Source of the DNA: Streptomyces guryensis
Lineage (GTDB): Bacteria > Actinomycetota > Actinomycetes > Streptomycetales > Streptomycetaceae
Assembly (NCBI RefSeq): GCF_021261325.1
Contig: NZ_JAJSBI010000001.1
Coordinates: 186,001-250,000, forward strand
DNA: 64,000 nt
Direction: 5' to 3'
Shown here: positions 15,975 through 23,370 of the stretch, piece after piece
Layout of the letters: the number at the start of each line of letters is the position of its first letter
Numbering within the stretch: position 1 is the first letter of the stretch
Translations under genes and position numbers: made by a program
Notes under the pieces: generated by a model
Seen by the model: only the letters and a program-made list of their open reading frames with translations
Told to the model about the DNA's origin: nothing
Database searches by the model: none

Positions 15975-16421
15975 TTGGAATATCAGCTCAACGTATCCGT
16001 GACGGGAGGGAGGGAATCCCTGGTCCGTCTGGCTGAGGTGCTGGACGCGCTCAAGGAGTATCCTCCTGACGGAAAGCTCGACGAGGAGTCCGAAGCGTAT
16101 TGGCGGACCAGGATACCTGGCTGGATGGTCGCGAATTTTGCCGACCAAATGAGTCCGCAAGAATCTCGGGCGTGGCTACGAAAATGGCGCCGAGCGTCGG
16201 TCGAAAATCGAAGCGAAATGGAAGATGCGGCAGGGTGGGAGCTACTGGATTGGCTCTATTGGTTCTCCCTCGGTAACGAATTCTGGCGCATCGGCGGATA
16301 CTCTTTGCGTGATAGCGGAGAGATGGTAGTGACGCTTTCTGCCGCTAACGAACGCGTTCCGATGCAGGCGCTGGAATGGCTGATCGAGAAATGTGGCGCC
16401 AAAATAGCCTCGATCGGCTGA
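15975..16421 (+). CDS. Probable immunity protein for the RHS toxin tip
   Basis: A 148-residue acidic protein of unknown family, rich in Trp and Glu (GWMVANFADQ, AWLRKWRRA, WELLDWLYWFSLGNEFW), without signal or membrane segments. It starts at TTG 15975 with GGAAGGGG 6 nt upstream, 35 nt after the toxin stop, and shares the low GC of the toxin tip. Position directly after an RHS toxin tip, size and composition are those of polymorphic-toxin immunity genes. Function is inferred from position only. Confidence 0.65.
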   Translation: MEYQLNVSVTGGRESLVRLAEVLDALKEYPPDGKLDEESEAYWRTRIPGWMVANFADQMSPQESRAWLRKWRRASVENRSEMEDAAGWELLDWLYWFSLGNEFWRIGGYSLRDSGEMVVTLSAANERVPMQALEWLIEKCGAKIASIG

Positions 16422-16822
16422 AGCGCCGATTCTCTACAGCTACGTAGGTAGTTTGTCCTTCGATAACCTCCTGGTAGGGGTGGCCCCGTTCGGGGGCCGC
16501 CCCGCCACCTGTACACGCGGCGCGCTGGTGGTGGCCCCAGCGGCCAGCCCCGGCCACCGTGTGGGCCTGGCCGTCCATGCCCCGGCAGGCGGCCGTCTCA
16601 CCGCCCATGGCGGTCGTCGCCAAATGACCTGGGGTGTGCTCTCGGCTCGGTGGCGCTCGGACACCCGATTACGCCTACAGCATGTCGGGCCCCCACTGCT
16701 GACGCGAGCAGAACGGACCTCGGGCTCCCAGCGAACGCATACCTGTCGATGGATCTCGGGGGCGAGGTCGATCGCGGTGAGGACGTCCCGGCCCCGGCCG
16801 ATCCGCTGGGATCCTCAGCGCA
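16422..16822. other. Non-coding or decayed stretch, about 400 nt
   Basis: I see no gene. It contains a hairpin (16482-16498) after the immunity gene, then sequence whose open frames have no ribosome sites and give proteins I cannot match to any family. It belongs to the decayed segment between the RHS tip and tRNA-Arg. Confidence 0.45.
16482..16498 (+). terminator. Hairpin after immunity gene
   Basis: GGCCCC (16482-16487) and GGGGCC (16493-16498) form a GC stem with a 5-nt loop 60 nt beyond the immunity stop. A plausible terminator of the toxin-immunity unit. Confidence 0.45.
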
Positions 16823-17059
16823 GTGGACGAACTCGTTAACCGGACAGGGATCGAGCTATGGGGAATGGCTCCCTTCGCGGGAAACGCGGACGACCCGATC
16901 TGGCAGACGGCGGACACTTCCACGTTCCTCATCTCAGACCAGCAGACCAGCGCGCTGCAGGCAGGCGTCGCCGCAGCGTTCGCGATTCCCGACGTCACCC
17001 GTCTCGCGGTCGGCACCTCCCACGTCGAGTACCTCGCTGAAGCTGTGGGAGGCTCGCGC
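16823..17059 (+). pseudogene. Unidentified gene fragment
   Basis: The frame gives about 78 residues of normal-looking protein (TGIELWGMAPFAGNADDPIW, then STFLISDQQTSALQAGVAAA and VGTSHVEYLAEAVG), then runs out of sense into the FtsK remnant. No start with a ribosome site is seen. The protein family is not recognised; it is probably a fragment left by a deletion. Confidence 0.4.
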
Positions 17060-17547
17060 CTTCAGGCTTCGCGCACTCCTGCCTCGCGCCTGGTCGTCGC
17101 GGCCCCGCGCTCCTCCCGCTTCGCGAACTCGACGGTCAGGAAGGCGTGGTGGAGGTCTTCACCGGCCGAGACGTTGACGAGGACGAGTTTGAGGAGATCG
17201 TCGATACGAAGGCCAGGCCCCCCCATCGTGGTCCTGGCCGACGACGCCGAGGCGCTGGACGACTGCGACGCCGAGGACGTCTTCAACCGCATCGACGAGC
17301 GTGGTACCGAGGGCCTCGCCGTTGTCCTTGCCGGTGACGAGGACGAGATCTGCGACGGTTTCTCCGGCTGGCAGGTCGATACGAAGAAGGCCCGCCGCGC
17401 ATCCTGCTGTCGCCGCAGAAGTCCGGCTCAGGCGAGCTGATCGGCATCCGCGCCAACCGCAGTATGGTTGGCGGCCCCATCACGCTGGGCCAGGTCATGC
17501 TGCACGTGGGCAGCGGGCAGCATGTGACGGTTACGACGCCGATGTGA
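17060..17547 (+). pseudogene. FtsK/SpoIIIE-type ATPase C-terminal remnant with two frameshifts
   Basis: Three frames must be joined. To about 17217: LPLRELDGQEGVVEVFTGRD. About 17218 to 17394: IVVLADDAEALDD and LAVVLAGDEDEICDGFSGWQ. From about 17396 to TGA 17545-17547: ILLSPQKSGSGELIGIRANR and MVGGPITLGQVMLHVGSGQ. Together they match the C-terminal third of actinobacterial FtsK-SpoIIIE ATPases, with the Walker B-like VVLADDAEAL. Such ATPases occur in type VII secretion and in integrative-element transfer. The Walker A half is absent. Confidence 0.65.
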
Positions 17548-17563
17548 TGGTGAGGAACGCGGG

Positions 17564-18203
17564 ATGAGCGGGGGATCGGCCAAGCGGGGCCGAAAGAAGG
17601 CTGCCGGTGCGACGTTGTAGTGCGAGCATCGGCCGGGCAGGGTTGTCGCCGAGAAGCCTAGGCAAGGCGGTTTCAGCTGGGCCGTCGCCTGCCTGGTGCT
17701 GCTCGCTGCGCTGGCGCTCATCGTGCCGATCGGCGCGGCCGAGCAGGTGGGGGGCGATGAGGTGTGGGGTGAGCTCGCCCCGTTCTGGCCAGGCGGTGGT
17801 TATTCCTTCGCCGTCTGTGTCGGCGCCCTCGTACCGTTGTCCCTCGCCGCCCTCATCGCGCCACTGGCCCGGCTGAACTGGAAGAAGCGCAAGCTGCGTT
17901 CACTCGCCTGGGCCGCGGCCGCTCTGCCCGGGCTGGCCTCATTCCAGCTCCTGGCGGCCGTGATCACGGCAACCCTCCGGCCGAAGCACCGGGAGGACTG
18001 GGACGGTACAGCAAGGGCAATCCCTGCTGGATTCACGTGCACTACCCGTTCCTGTGGGCCGTGTGCCTGCTCGCCACCCTCGTCGGCGTGGCCCTGCTGA
18101 TCACCCTGCGCGGCCGCTCCGCATGCCCGAAGTGCCCAAGCCCGGGTCCAGCGACCTGGAGCCCTTCATGCACAGCTGGAGTCCGTACGGCCCTTACCGC
18201 AGG
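17564..18203 (+). pseudogene. Multi-span membrane protein gene with in-frame stop and frameshifts
   Basis: ATG 17564 opens MSGGSAKRGRKKAAGATL and hits TAG at 17618. The same frame continues with hydrophobic segments (FSWAVACLVLLAALALIVPI, FAVCVGALVPLSLAALIAPL, WAAAALPGLASFQLLAAVI) until about 18003. The sense then shifts to another frame (WIHVHYPFLWAVCLLATLVG) and again near 18145 (SSDLEPFMHSWSPYGPYRR before TGA). Original length was about 210 residues with four or five spans. Family unknown. One stop and at least two shifts make expression unlikely. Confidence 0.6.
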
Positions 18204-18245
18204 TGAGCCGGCGTCAGGGTCGCGTCCCACGGACCAGCCATGTTC

Positions 18246-18276
18246 TGGGTGCCCACCTGGGACTCGAACCTGCGGC
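18246..18276 (-). repeat. tRNA 3'-end-like fragment (T-arm and acceptor)
   Basis: On the minus strand this reads a T-arm and acceptor ending GTGGGCACCCA. It shares 17 identical nucleotides (18260-18276 against 18472-18488) with the T-arm of the intact tRNA-Arg 210 bp away. The remaining arms do not fold, and the T-stem has mismatches. It could be a decayed tRNA or a degenerate attachment-site copy left by an integrated element. Confidence 0.45.
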
Positions 18277-18457
18277 GCGGCCTCCGGCGGACAATTCCCG
18301 GATCAGGTGCTTTGGCCCGCGATTCTTCCGATTAAAGCGAGAGGCCGGGGCAGTGTGTGCGCCATGTTCCCCCAGGGGCACACGTACGAGAGCCTCGCTG
18401 GCAGGGGATACTCGCCCGCTGACCTGCGGCGATGCCCAGGCAGGGCTGACCACAGGT

Positions 18458-18533
18458 TGGCGCCCCCGGCAGGACTCGAACCTGCGGCCAAGCGCTTAGA
18501 AGGCGCCTGCTCTATCCACTGAGCTACGGGGGC
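18458..18533 (-). tRNA. tRNA-Arg (anticodon TCT), CCA encoded
   Basis: A complete cloverleaf on the minus strand: acceptor GCCCCCG pairs with CGGGGGC, D-arm TAGCTCAGTGGATAGAGC, anticodon loop CTTCTAA (TCT, reading AGA) on the stem GGCGC/GCGCT, and T-arm GCAGG-TTCGAGT-CCTGC. Discriminator G is followed by CCA in the DNA (18458-18460). The 76-nt length is standard. AGA is a rare codon in this GC-rich genome. Its 3' end faces the decayed RHS/FtsK segment, the usual orientation for tRNA-targeted integration. Confidence 0.95.
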
Positions 18534-18853
18534 CGGTGTGTGGCCGCTGTCGTGGGTGCCCCGGTGTGGGCTGATCCGTGACGTTGCCGGGGACAAGGAT
18601 AGGGCTCCCGTGTCCTTGTCCCTGTTGCTTCGCCTCCGTGGCTCGATGTGGAGGTTCGGTGAAGCGGTCCTGATAATCGCAGGCAGGTACGAATCGTGCA
18701 CCGCTTTTGGGCTCTCGCGCACCGGGTGTTGTGCACTCGTTATGCCTGGACTGTGCCCGTGTCCCAGTCGTCCCTTCCGTCCCTTGTGTCCTATCGGCGC
18801 GCAGACATGCTCATATGCTTCAGAATTCCCCTAAAATCGGGCATTCTCCGCAT
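18534..18853. other. Intergenic promoter region, 320 nt, with inverted repeat
   Basis: Separates divergent tRNA-Arg and the first GTPase gene. It contains a 10-bp inverted repeat, GGGACAAGGA (18590-18599) with TCCTTGTCCC (18613-18622), and on the right a -10-like TAAAAT about 18-23 nt before the GTPase start. No gene is seen. Confidence 0.5.
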
Positions 18854-20461
18854 GTGGTGACCTTGGACGTACGGCCTCAGTTGCTCGACGCACTCTCCGC
18901 CCTGCGCGACAGTGTCGCCGCCGCACGCTTCCCGCTGCCCCTGGCCGGGGCTCCACGCGCGCGTGCCAACCGCGACGAACTGCTCGCGCAGCTCGACGAC
19001 TACTTGGTGCCCCGCTTGCGGGAGCCCGAAGCGCCCTTGCTGGCCGTCGTGGGCGGATCGACGGGAGCCGGCAAGTCGACTCTCGTCAACTCCCTCGTGG
19101 GGCGCCGGGTCAGCGAGGCGGGCGTGCTGCGGCCGACCACGCGGACACCGGTGCTGGTGTGCCACCCGGAGGACCATCACTGGTTCAGCGGGATGCGCGT
19201 GCTGCCCGACCTCACGCGCGTGTGGGTTCCCCATCAGGACGCCGGGGAGGACCTGTTGCTCCCCGGCGAGGACCCCGCGCGCGTGCTGCGCGTCGAGACC
19301 GCCGACACGATGCCGCGAGGGCTCGCCCTCCTCGACGCCCCCGACATCGACTCCCTGATCGCCGACAACCGCGTCCTGGCCGCCGAACTCGTCTGCGCGG
19401 CCGACATCTGGGTGATGGTCACCACGGCAGCCCGCTACGCCGACGCCGTCCCCTGGCATCTGCTGCGCACCGCGAAGGAGTACGACGCCACCCTCGTGAC
19501 GGTGCTCGACCGAGTGCCGCACCAGGTCGTCTCCGAGGTGTCCCGGCAGTACGGCGCACTGCTCACCAAGGCCGGGCTCGGCGACGTGCCGCGCTTCACC
19601 GTGCCCGAACTGCCCGAGTCCGCCTGGGGAAGCGGGCTGCTGCCGGCCACCGCCGTGGCGTCGCTGCGGACCTGGCTCGTGCACCTGGCGCAGGACCCGG
19701 CCGCCCGGCAGCAGGCCATGGCCCGCACCGCGAACGGGATGCTCGACTCCCTCAAGACCCGGCTGCCCGAACTGGCCGGCGCCGCAGCCGCCCAGTACGC
19801 GGCCGCGCTGCGGCTCACCAACGCCGTCGAGGGGGCGTACGACAGCGAGCACGCGCGCGTGCGGGGGAGGCTGCAGGCCGGTGCCGTACTCGCCGGAGAC
19901 GCCCTCAAACGGTGGCGCGCGTTCCCCCTGGACTGCTCCGCCGGTGAGCTGCTGGACGCGCTCGTGGAGAGTCTGGCCACGCTCCTGCTGTGCGCCGTCA
20001 CCGCCGCCGACGAGCGCATCCGGGAGGCCTGGGGCCGCGAACCCGCCGCGCTCGCCCCCGAGCTGACGGAGCACGAACCGGCCCTGGAGAGCGCCGAGGA
20101 CCGTATCGGGATGGCCGTACGGCGATGGCGGCGCGAGCTGGAGGAGTACGCCGAGGAAGAGGTCCGCGACCTCGACCGCAACGTCGCGCCGGACCCCGAG
20201 GTCGTCGCCGTCCTCGTCACCACCGCGCTGCTGGGCGGCCGCCGGGCACGTTCGGCCGGCGAAGGGCTCGCCGAGCGGATCGGCGCGCACGGGGCGCTGC
20301 GGCTGCGCGACCGGGGCGGACGGCTGCTCACCGAGCACCTCGACCGGGTCATGCACACCGAACGCGAGCGCCGTCTCGCACCGCTCGACGCACTCGAGAT
20401 CCACCCCGAACCCCAGGCCGAACTCATCGCCGCGCTGTCCGTACTGCAGAAGGAGAGGTGA
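18854..20461 (+). CDS. Dynamin-like/Era-type GTPase, first of pair
   Basis: A 535-residue protein with a P-loop GTPase domain: G1 [21 protein letters not shown]3 [10 protein letters not shown] (DxPG-like, with I for G) and a G4-like VTVLDRVP. It is followed by long helical regions, one short hydrophobic patch ([13 protein letters not shown]) and a charged C-terminus. The architecture (septum-type GTPase plus helical stalk) resembles bacterial dynamin-like proteins that work as adjacent heteropairs on membranes. GTG 18854 ([19 protein letters not shown]) is chosen although no ribosome site is visible; the -10-like TAAAAT close upstream suggests a very short leader. The second GTPase follows after 3 nt. 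Confidence 0.8.
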   Translation: MVTLDVRPQLLDALSALRDSVAAARFPLPLAGAPRARANRDELLAQLDDYLVPRLREPEAPLLAVVGGSTGAGKSTLVNSLVGRRVSEAGVLRPTTRTPVLVCHPEDHHWFSGMRVLPDLTRVWVPHQDAGEDLLLPGEDPARVLRVETADTMPRGLALLDAPDIDSLIADNRVLAAELVCAADIWVMVTTAARYADAVPWHLLRTAKEYDATLVTVLDRVPHQVVSEVSRQYGALLTKAGLGDVPRFTVPELPESAWGSGLLPATAVASLRTWLVHLAQDPAARQQAMARTANGMLDSLKTRLPELAGAAAAQYAAALRLTNAVEGAYDSEHARVRGRLQAGAVLAGDALKRWRAFPLDCSAGELLDALVESLATLLLCAVTAADERIREAWGREPAALAPELTEHEPALESAEDRIGMAVRRWRRELEEYAEEEVRDLDRNVAPDPEVVAVLVTTALLGGRRARSAGEGLAERIGAHGALRLRDRGGRLLTEHLDRVMHTERERRLAPLDALEIHPEPQAELIAALSVLQKER

Positions 20462-20464
20462 CCG

Positions 20465-22354
20465 GTGACTGCCGTCACTGACGAGGACCACACGGGCCGG
20501 GCCGAGCACCCAGAAGAGAGCGCCAAGGGCCTCCCCGGAGCAGACGGAGCTGCGAAGCATGAGCCCGTCGAGCGGGAGGCAGGCGTACGTGACAAGGGCG
20601 GCCACGCGCGCATTGTGGACGGCGCCACCACCCGTCGTACGGACTCCACGAGCGCCTGGGACGACGGGCTGATCGCGCGCCGCGCGACCGAGGAGAACAC
20701 GGGGTCCGAGCACGTCCCCGTCGTGGAGACGCGGGCGCTCAGCGTCCAGCCGGCGGTCCCGCTCACCTACGACCGTCCGCTGCGGTCGCGGCTCGACGCG
20801 CTGCGGGAACTCGTGGGCCTCTCCCGCACCCGGCTCGACGGCCAGACGCTCGCCGAGGCCGGCCGGGTGCTCGACGAGTCGGCCGCGCGGCGCAGGCTCT
20901 CCGGGCAGCACACCGTCGTCGCCATCGCGGGCGCGACCGGCAGCGGGAAGTCGCAGCTGTTCAACGCGCTGGCCGGGGTCCCCATTTCGGAGACCGGCGT
21001 ACGGCGGCCCACCACGGCGACCCCCATCGCGTGCAGCTGGAGCGACGGCGCGGCGAGCCTCATCGAGCGGCTCGGCATCCCGCCCCGGCTGCGGCGGCGC
21101 CCGCTGCAGAACCCCGAGACGGAGGCGCAGCTGCGCGGGCTGGTCCTGGTCGACCTGCCCGACCACGACTCGGCGGCCGTGCAGCACCGCGAACAGGTGG
21201 ACCGGGTCCTGGCCCTGGTCGACGCCGTCATCTGGGTCGTGGACCCCGAGAAGTACGCGGACGCCATCCTCCACGAGCGCTATCTGCGGCCCATGGCGGG
21301 GCACGCGGAGGTCATGTTCGTCGTCCTCAACCAGACCGACCGGCTGCCCGGCGAGGCCACCCACCAGGTCCTCGACGACCTGCGGCGGCTGCTCGACGAG
21401 GACGGGATCGCGCTCGGCGAGTACGGAGATCCCGGCGCCACCGTGCTCGCGCTGTCCGCGCTCACCGGGGACGGCGTCGGTGAACTGCGTGAGGCACTTG
21501 GGCAGTTCGTGGCGGAACGCGGCGCACCGGCGCGGCGAATTTCGGCCGATCTCGACGCGGCCGCGGCGGAGCTGCGGCCCCTCTACGCCGCCCGGCGGCG
21601 GACCGGGATGAGCGAGGAGGCGCGGGACGAGTTCTCCGCCCGGCTCGCGGACGCGGTGGGGGCCTCCGCCGCCGGCGAGGCGGCCGAGCGCGCCTGGCTG
21701 CGCAACGCCAACCGCGCCTGCGGAACGCCCTGGCTGCGGCTGTGGCGCTGGTACCGGGACCGGTCCGAACCGACCACCGGGCGGGTGCCGTTGCCGACTC
21801 AGACGGACGAGGAGGTCACGGCACGCCAGCGCGTCGAGCAGGCGGTACGGACACTCGCCGACCGCGCCTCGACCGGGCTGCCCGCGCCCTGGGCACAGGC
21901 GGTGCGCGAGGCGGCCGTACGCGGCTCCCACGGGCTGCCCGAGGCGCTCGACGAACTGGCGGTACGGGCGGGTCTGCCGCCGGGCCGGCCACCACGGCCG
22001 GGCTGGTGGCCGCTGGCCGTCATGGCCCAGGTCTCCATGACGATCCTTCAGGTCGTGGGCGGACTGTGGCTGCTGGGGCAGATCATCGGGTTCATGGCAC
22101 CCAACCTGGGGGTGCCGGTGCTGCTGATGGCGGCCGGCATCATCGGCGGCCCGATCGTCGAGTGGAGCTGCCGGATGGCGGCGCGGGGACCGGCCCGGCG
22201 CTACGGCACCGACGCGGAACGGCGATTGCGGGAGGCGGCCGCCGGGTGCGGCCGGGCCCGGGTGCTGGATCCGGTGGCGGCGGAGCTGCTGCGCTACCGG
22301 GAGGTGCGGGAGCAGTACGGGCGGGTGACGGGGGTGAAGACCGGGCTCCGGTGA
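20465..22354 (+). CDS. Membrane-associated dynamin-like GTPase (YfjP type), second of pair
   Basis: A 629-residue protein. An acidic disordered N-terminus (about 100 residues) is followed by the GTPase domain with G1 VVAIAGATGSGKSQLFNALA, G3 LVLVDLPDHDS, G4 VVLNQTDRLP and a G5-like LSALTGDGV. The C-terminal half ends in paired transmembrane helices (VSMTILQVVGGLWLLGQIIG and VPVLLMAAGIIGGPIVEW). GTG 20465 has AAGGAGAGG about 7 nt upstream. It lies 3 nt after the first GTPase and directly before ssbB. In Streptomyces, dynamin-like pairs stabilise sporulation septa; this assignment is by architecture and context, not tested. Confidence 0.82.
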   Translation: MTAVTDEDHTGRAEHPEESAKGLPGADGAAKHEPVEREAGVRDKGGHARIVDGATTRRTDSTSAWDDGLIARRATEENTGSEHVPVVETRALSVQPAVPLTYDRPLRSRLDALRELVGLSRTRLDGQTLAEAGRVLDESAARRRLSGQHTVVAIAGATGSGKSQLFNALAGVPISETGVRRPTTATPIACSWSDGAASLIERLGIPPRLRRRPLQNPETEAQLRGLVLVDLPDHDSAAVQHREQVDRVLALVDAVIWVVDPEKYADAILHERYLRPMAGHAEVMFVVLNQTDRLPGEATHQVLDDLRRLLDEDGIALGEYGDPGATVLALSALTGDGVGELREALGQFVAERGAPARRISADLDAAAAELRPLYAARRRTGMSEEARDEFSARLADAVGASAAGEAAERAWLRNANRACGTPWLRLWRWYRDRSEPTTGRVPLPTQTDEEVTARQRVEQAVRTLADRASTGLPAPWAQAVREAAVRGSHGLPEALDELAVRAGLPPGRPPRPGWWPLAVMAQVSMTILQVVGGLWLLGQIIGFMAPNLGVPVLLMAAGIIGGPIVEWSCRMAARGPARRYGTDAERRLREAAAGCGRARVLDPVAAELLRYREVREQYGRVTGVKTGLR

Positions 22355-22627
22355 CACCCGGACGAGGCGGTGGGCCCCGGAGGGTGACGGTGAGCCTTTC
22401 TGTAGATGATCACTCGTCGGGGTCGTCCTGGCCTCACTCGTCCGGGTGACGGAGTTCTCCACAGCCGGGGGACGGTCCACAGTGCTCAGCGGGCTCGGCC
22501 CGACGGAGGCAGTCTGGCGGTGCGGCGATCGCGAGGGACGCGGTCGCCGCGGCAGACGCAGCCGTACGGGACGGGCCCGTAGGCATGTCCGTCCGGCCCC
22601 GCCGGCCGGGCGAGGGAGGGGGTCGTG

Positions 22628-23104
22628 ATGAACGAGACGATCATCTGCGCCGTGGGGAACGTGGCGACGAAGCCGGCGTTCCGGGATCTGGCGTCGGGGC
22701 CGTCGGCACGCTTCCGGCTCGCGGTGACCACGCGCTATCTGGACCGCGAGAAGAACGAGTGGACCGACGGCCACACCAACTTCTTCACGGTGTGGGCCAG
22801 GCGGCAGCTGGCCACGAACGTGACGGCGTCGCTCGACGTGGGTGATCCCGTCATCGTGCAGGGCAGGCTCAAGGTGCGTTCGGAACCGCGCGAGGGGCAG
22901 AACTGGACCTCGGCGGACCTTGAGGCGGTGGCGATCGGCCACGACCTCACACGTGGGACCTCGGCCTTCCGGCGGCCGGGCAGGGCGGAAACGGATACCG
23001 CCGCCGCGGCGCCCCAGCAGCCCGAGCCCGACTGGGAGACTCCGCCCGGCGTTTCAGGGGGCACATCGGCCCAACGGGAGCCGGAACCAGCTGCGGTGAC
23101 GTGA
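22628..23104 (+). CDS. ssbB: Single-stranded DNA-binding protein, SsbB type
   Basis: A 158-residue protein with one OB fold: NETIICAVGNVATKPAFRDL, FRLAVTTRYLDREKNEW, NFFTVWARRQLATNVTASLD, VIVQGRLKVRS. The C-terminal tail is short and Pro/Glu-rich, ending in AAVT. It lacks the acidic DDDIPF-type tip that recruits repair partners. This is the known mark of streptomycete SsbB, the second SSB used in chromosome segregation during sporulation. ATG 22628 is chosen over GTG 22625; both are served by the purine-rich GAGGGAGGGGG. Adjacent to the GTPase pair, possibly one sporulation-related cluster. Confidence 0.88.
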   Translation: MNETIICAVGNVATKPAFRDLASGPSARFRLAVTTRYLDREKNEWTDGHTNFFTVWARRQLATNVTASLDVGDPVIVQGRLKVRSEPREGQNWTSADLEAVAIGHDLTRGTSAFRRPGRAETDTAAAAPQQPEPDWETPPGVSGGTSAQREPEPAAVT

Positions 23105-23136
23105 TGTCAGACCGTGCCCCGAGCTGACCGTACTGC

Positions 23137-23187
23137 GGCTTATCGGCGAATGCGTTCCGAACAGTCCGGTGGATTTGTCGATAAGCC
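23137..23187. promoter_or_regulatory. Spaced inverted repeat upstream of surface protein gene
   Basis: GGCTTATCG (23137-23145) and CGATAAGCC (23179-23187) are perfect 9-bp arms separated by 33 nt. They lie 184 nt before the surface-protein start and about 85 nt upstream of a -10-like TAGGAT (23272). Possible operator pair or an ssbB terminator with a large loop. Confidence 0.35.
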
Positions 23188-23370
23188 CTGCTCATGGGCC
23201 GTCTGGCGATAACGATTCCGAGTCGGATCGCTTGTCCGACGGTATGACCGGCGGGCAGGGTGCGCCGCGTCCTTAGGATGCCGGGCATAGCTCTCGGCGC
23301 TCTCGGGGCTTCTGATTCTGCTGGTGGGACCGCACCCCCACGTCAATGGGTCCTGCTCGAAGGGAATTTG

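Noticed and set aside
16823..18203. Sequencing errors as the cause of all frameshifts here
   Set aside because: Flanking genes are frame-perfect and damage of several kinds (truncation, stop, shifts) is clustered only in this segment; true decay is more likely, though read data would be needed to exclude errors.
18246..18330. Second functional tRNA
   Set aside because: Only the T-arm and acceptor 3' side look right; the T-stem is mismatched and no anticodon arm folds.
18791..22942. A 1383-codon open frame on the minus strand across both GTPase genes and ssbB
   Set aside because: It is a GC-composition shadow: the opposite strand carries clear GTPase and OB-fold motifs, and the long frame has no recognisable domain.
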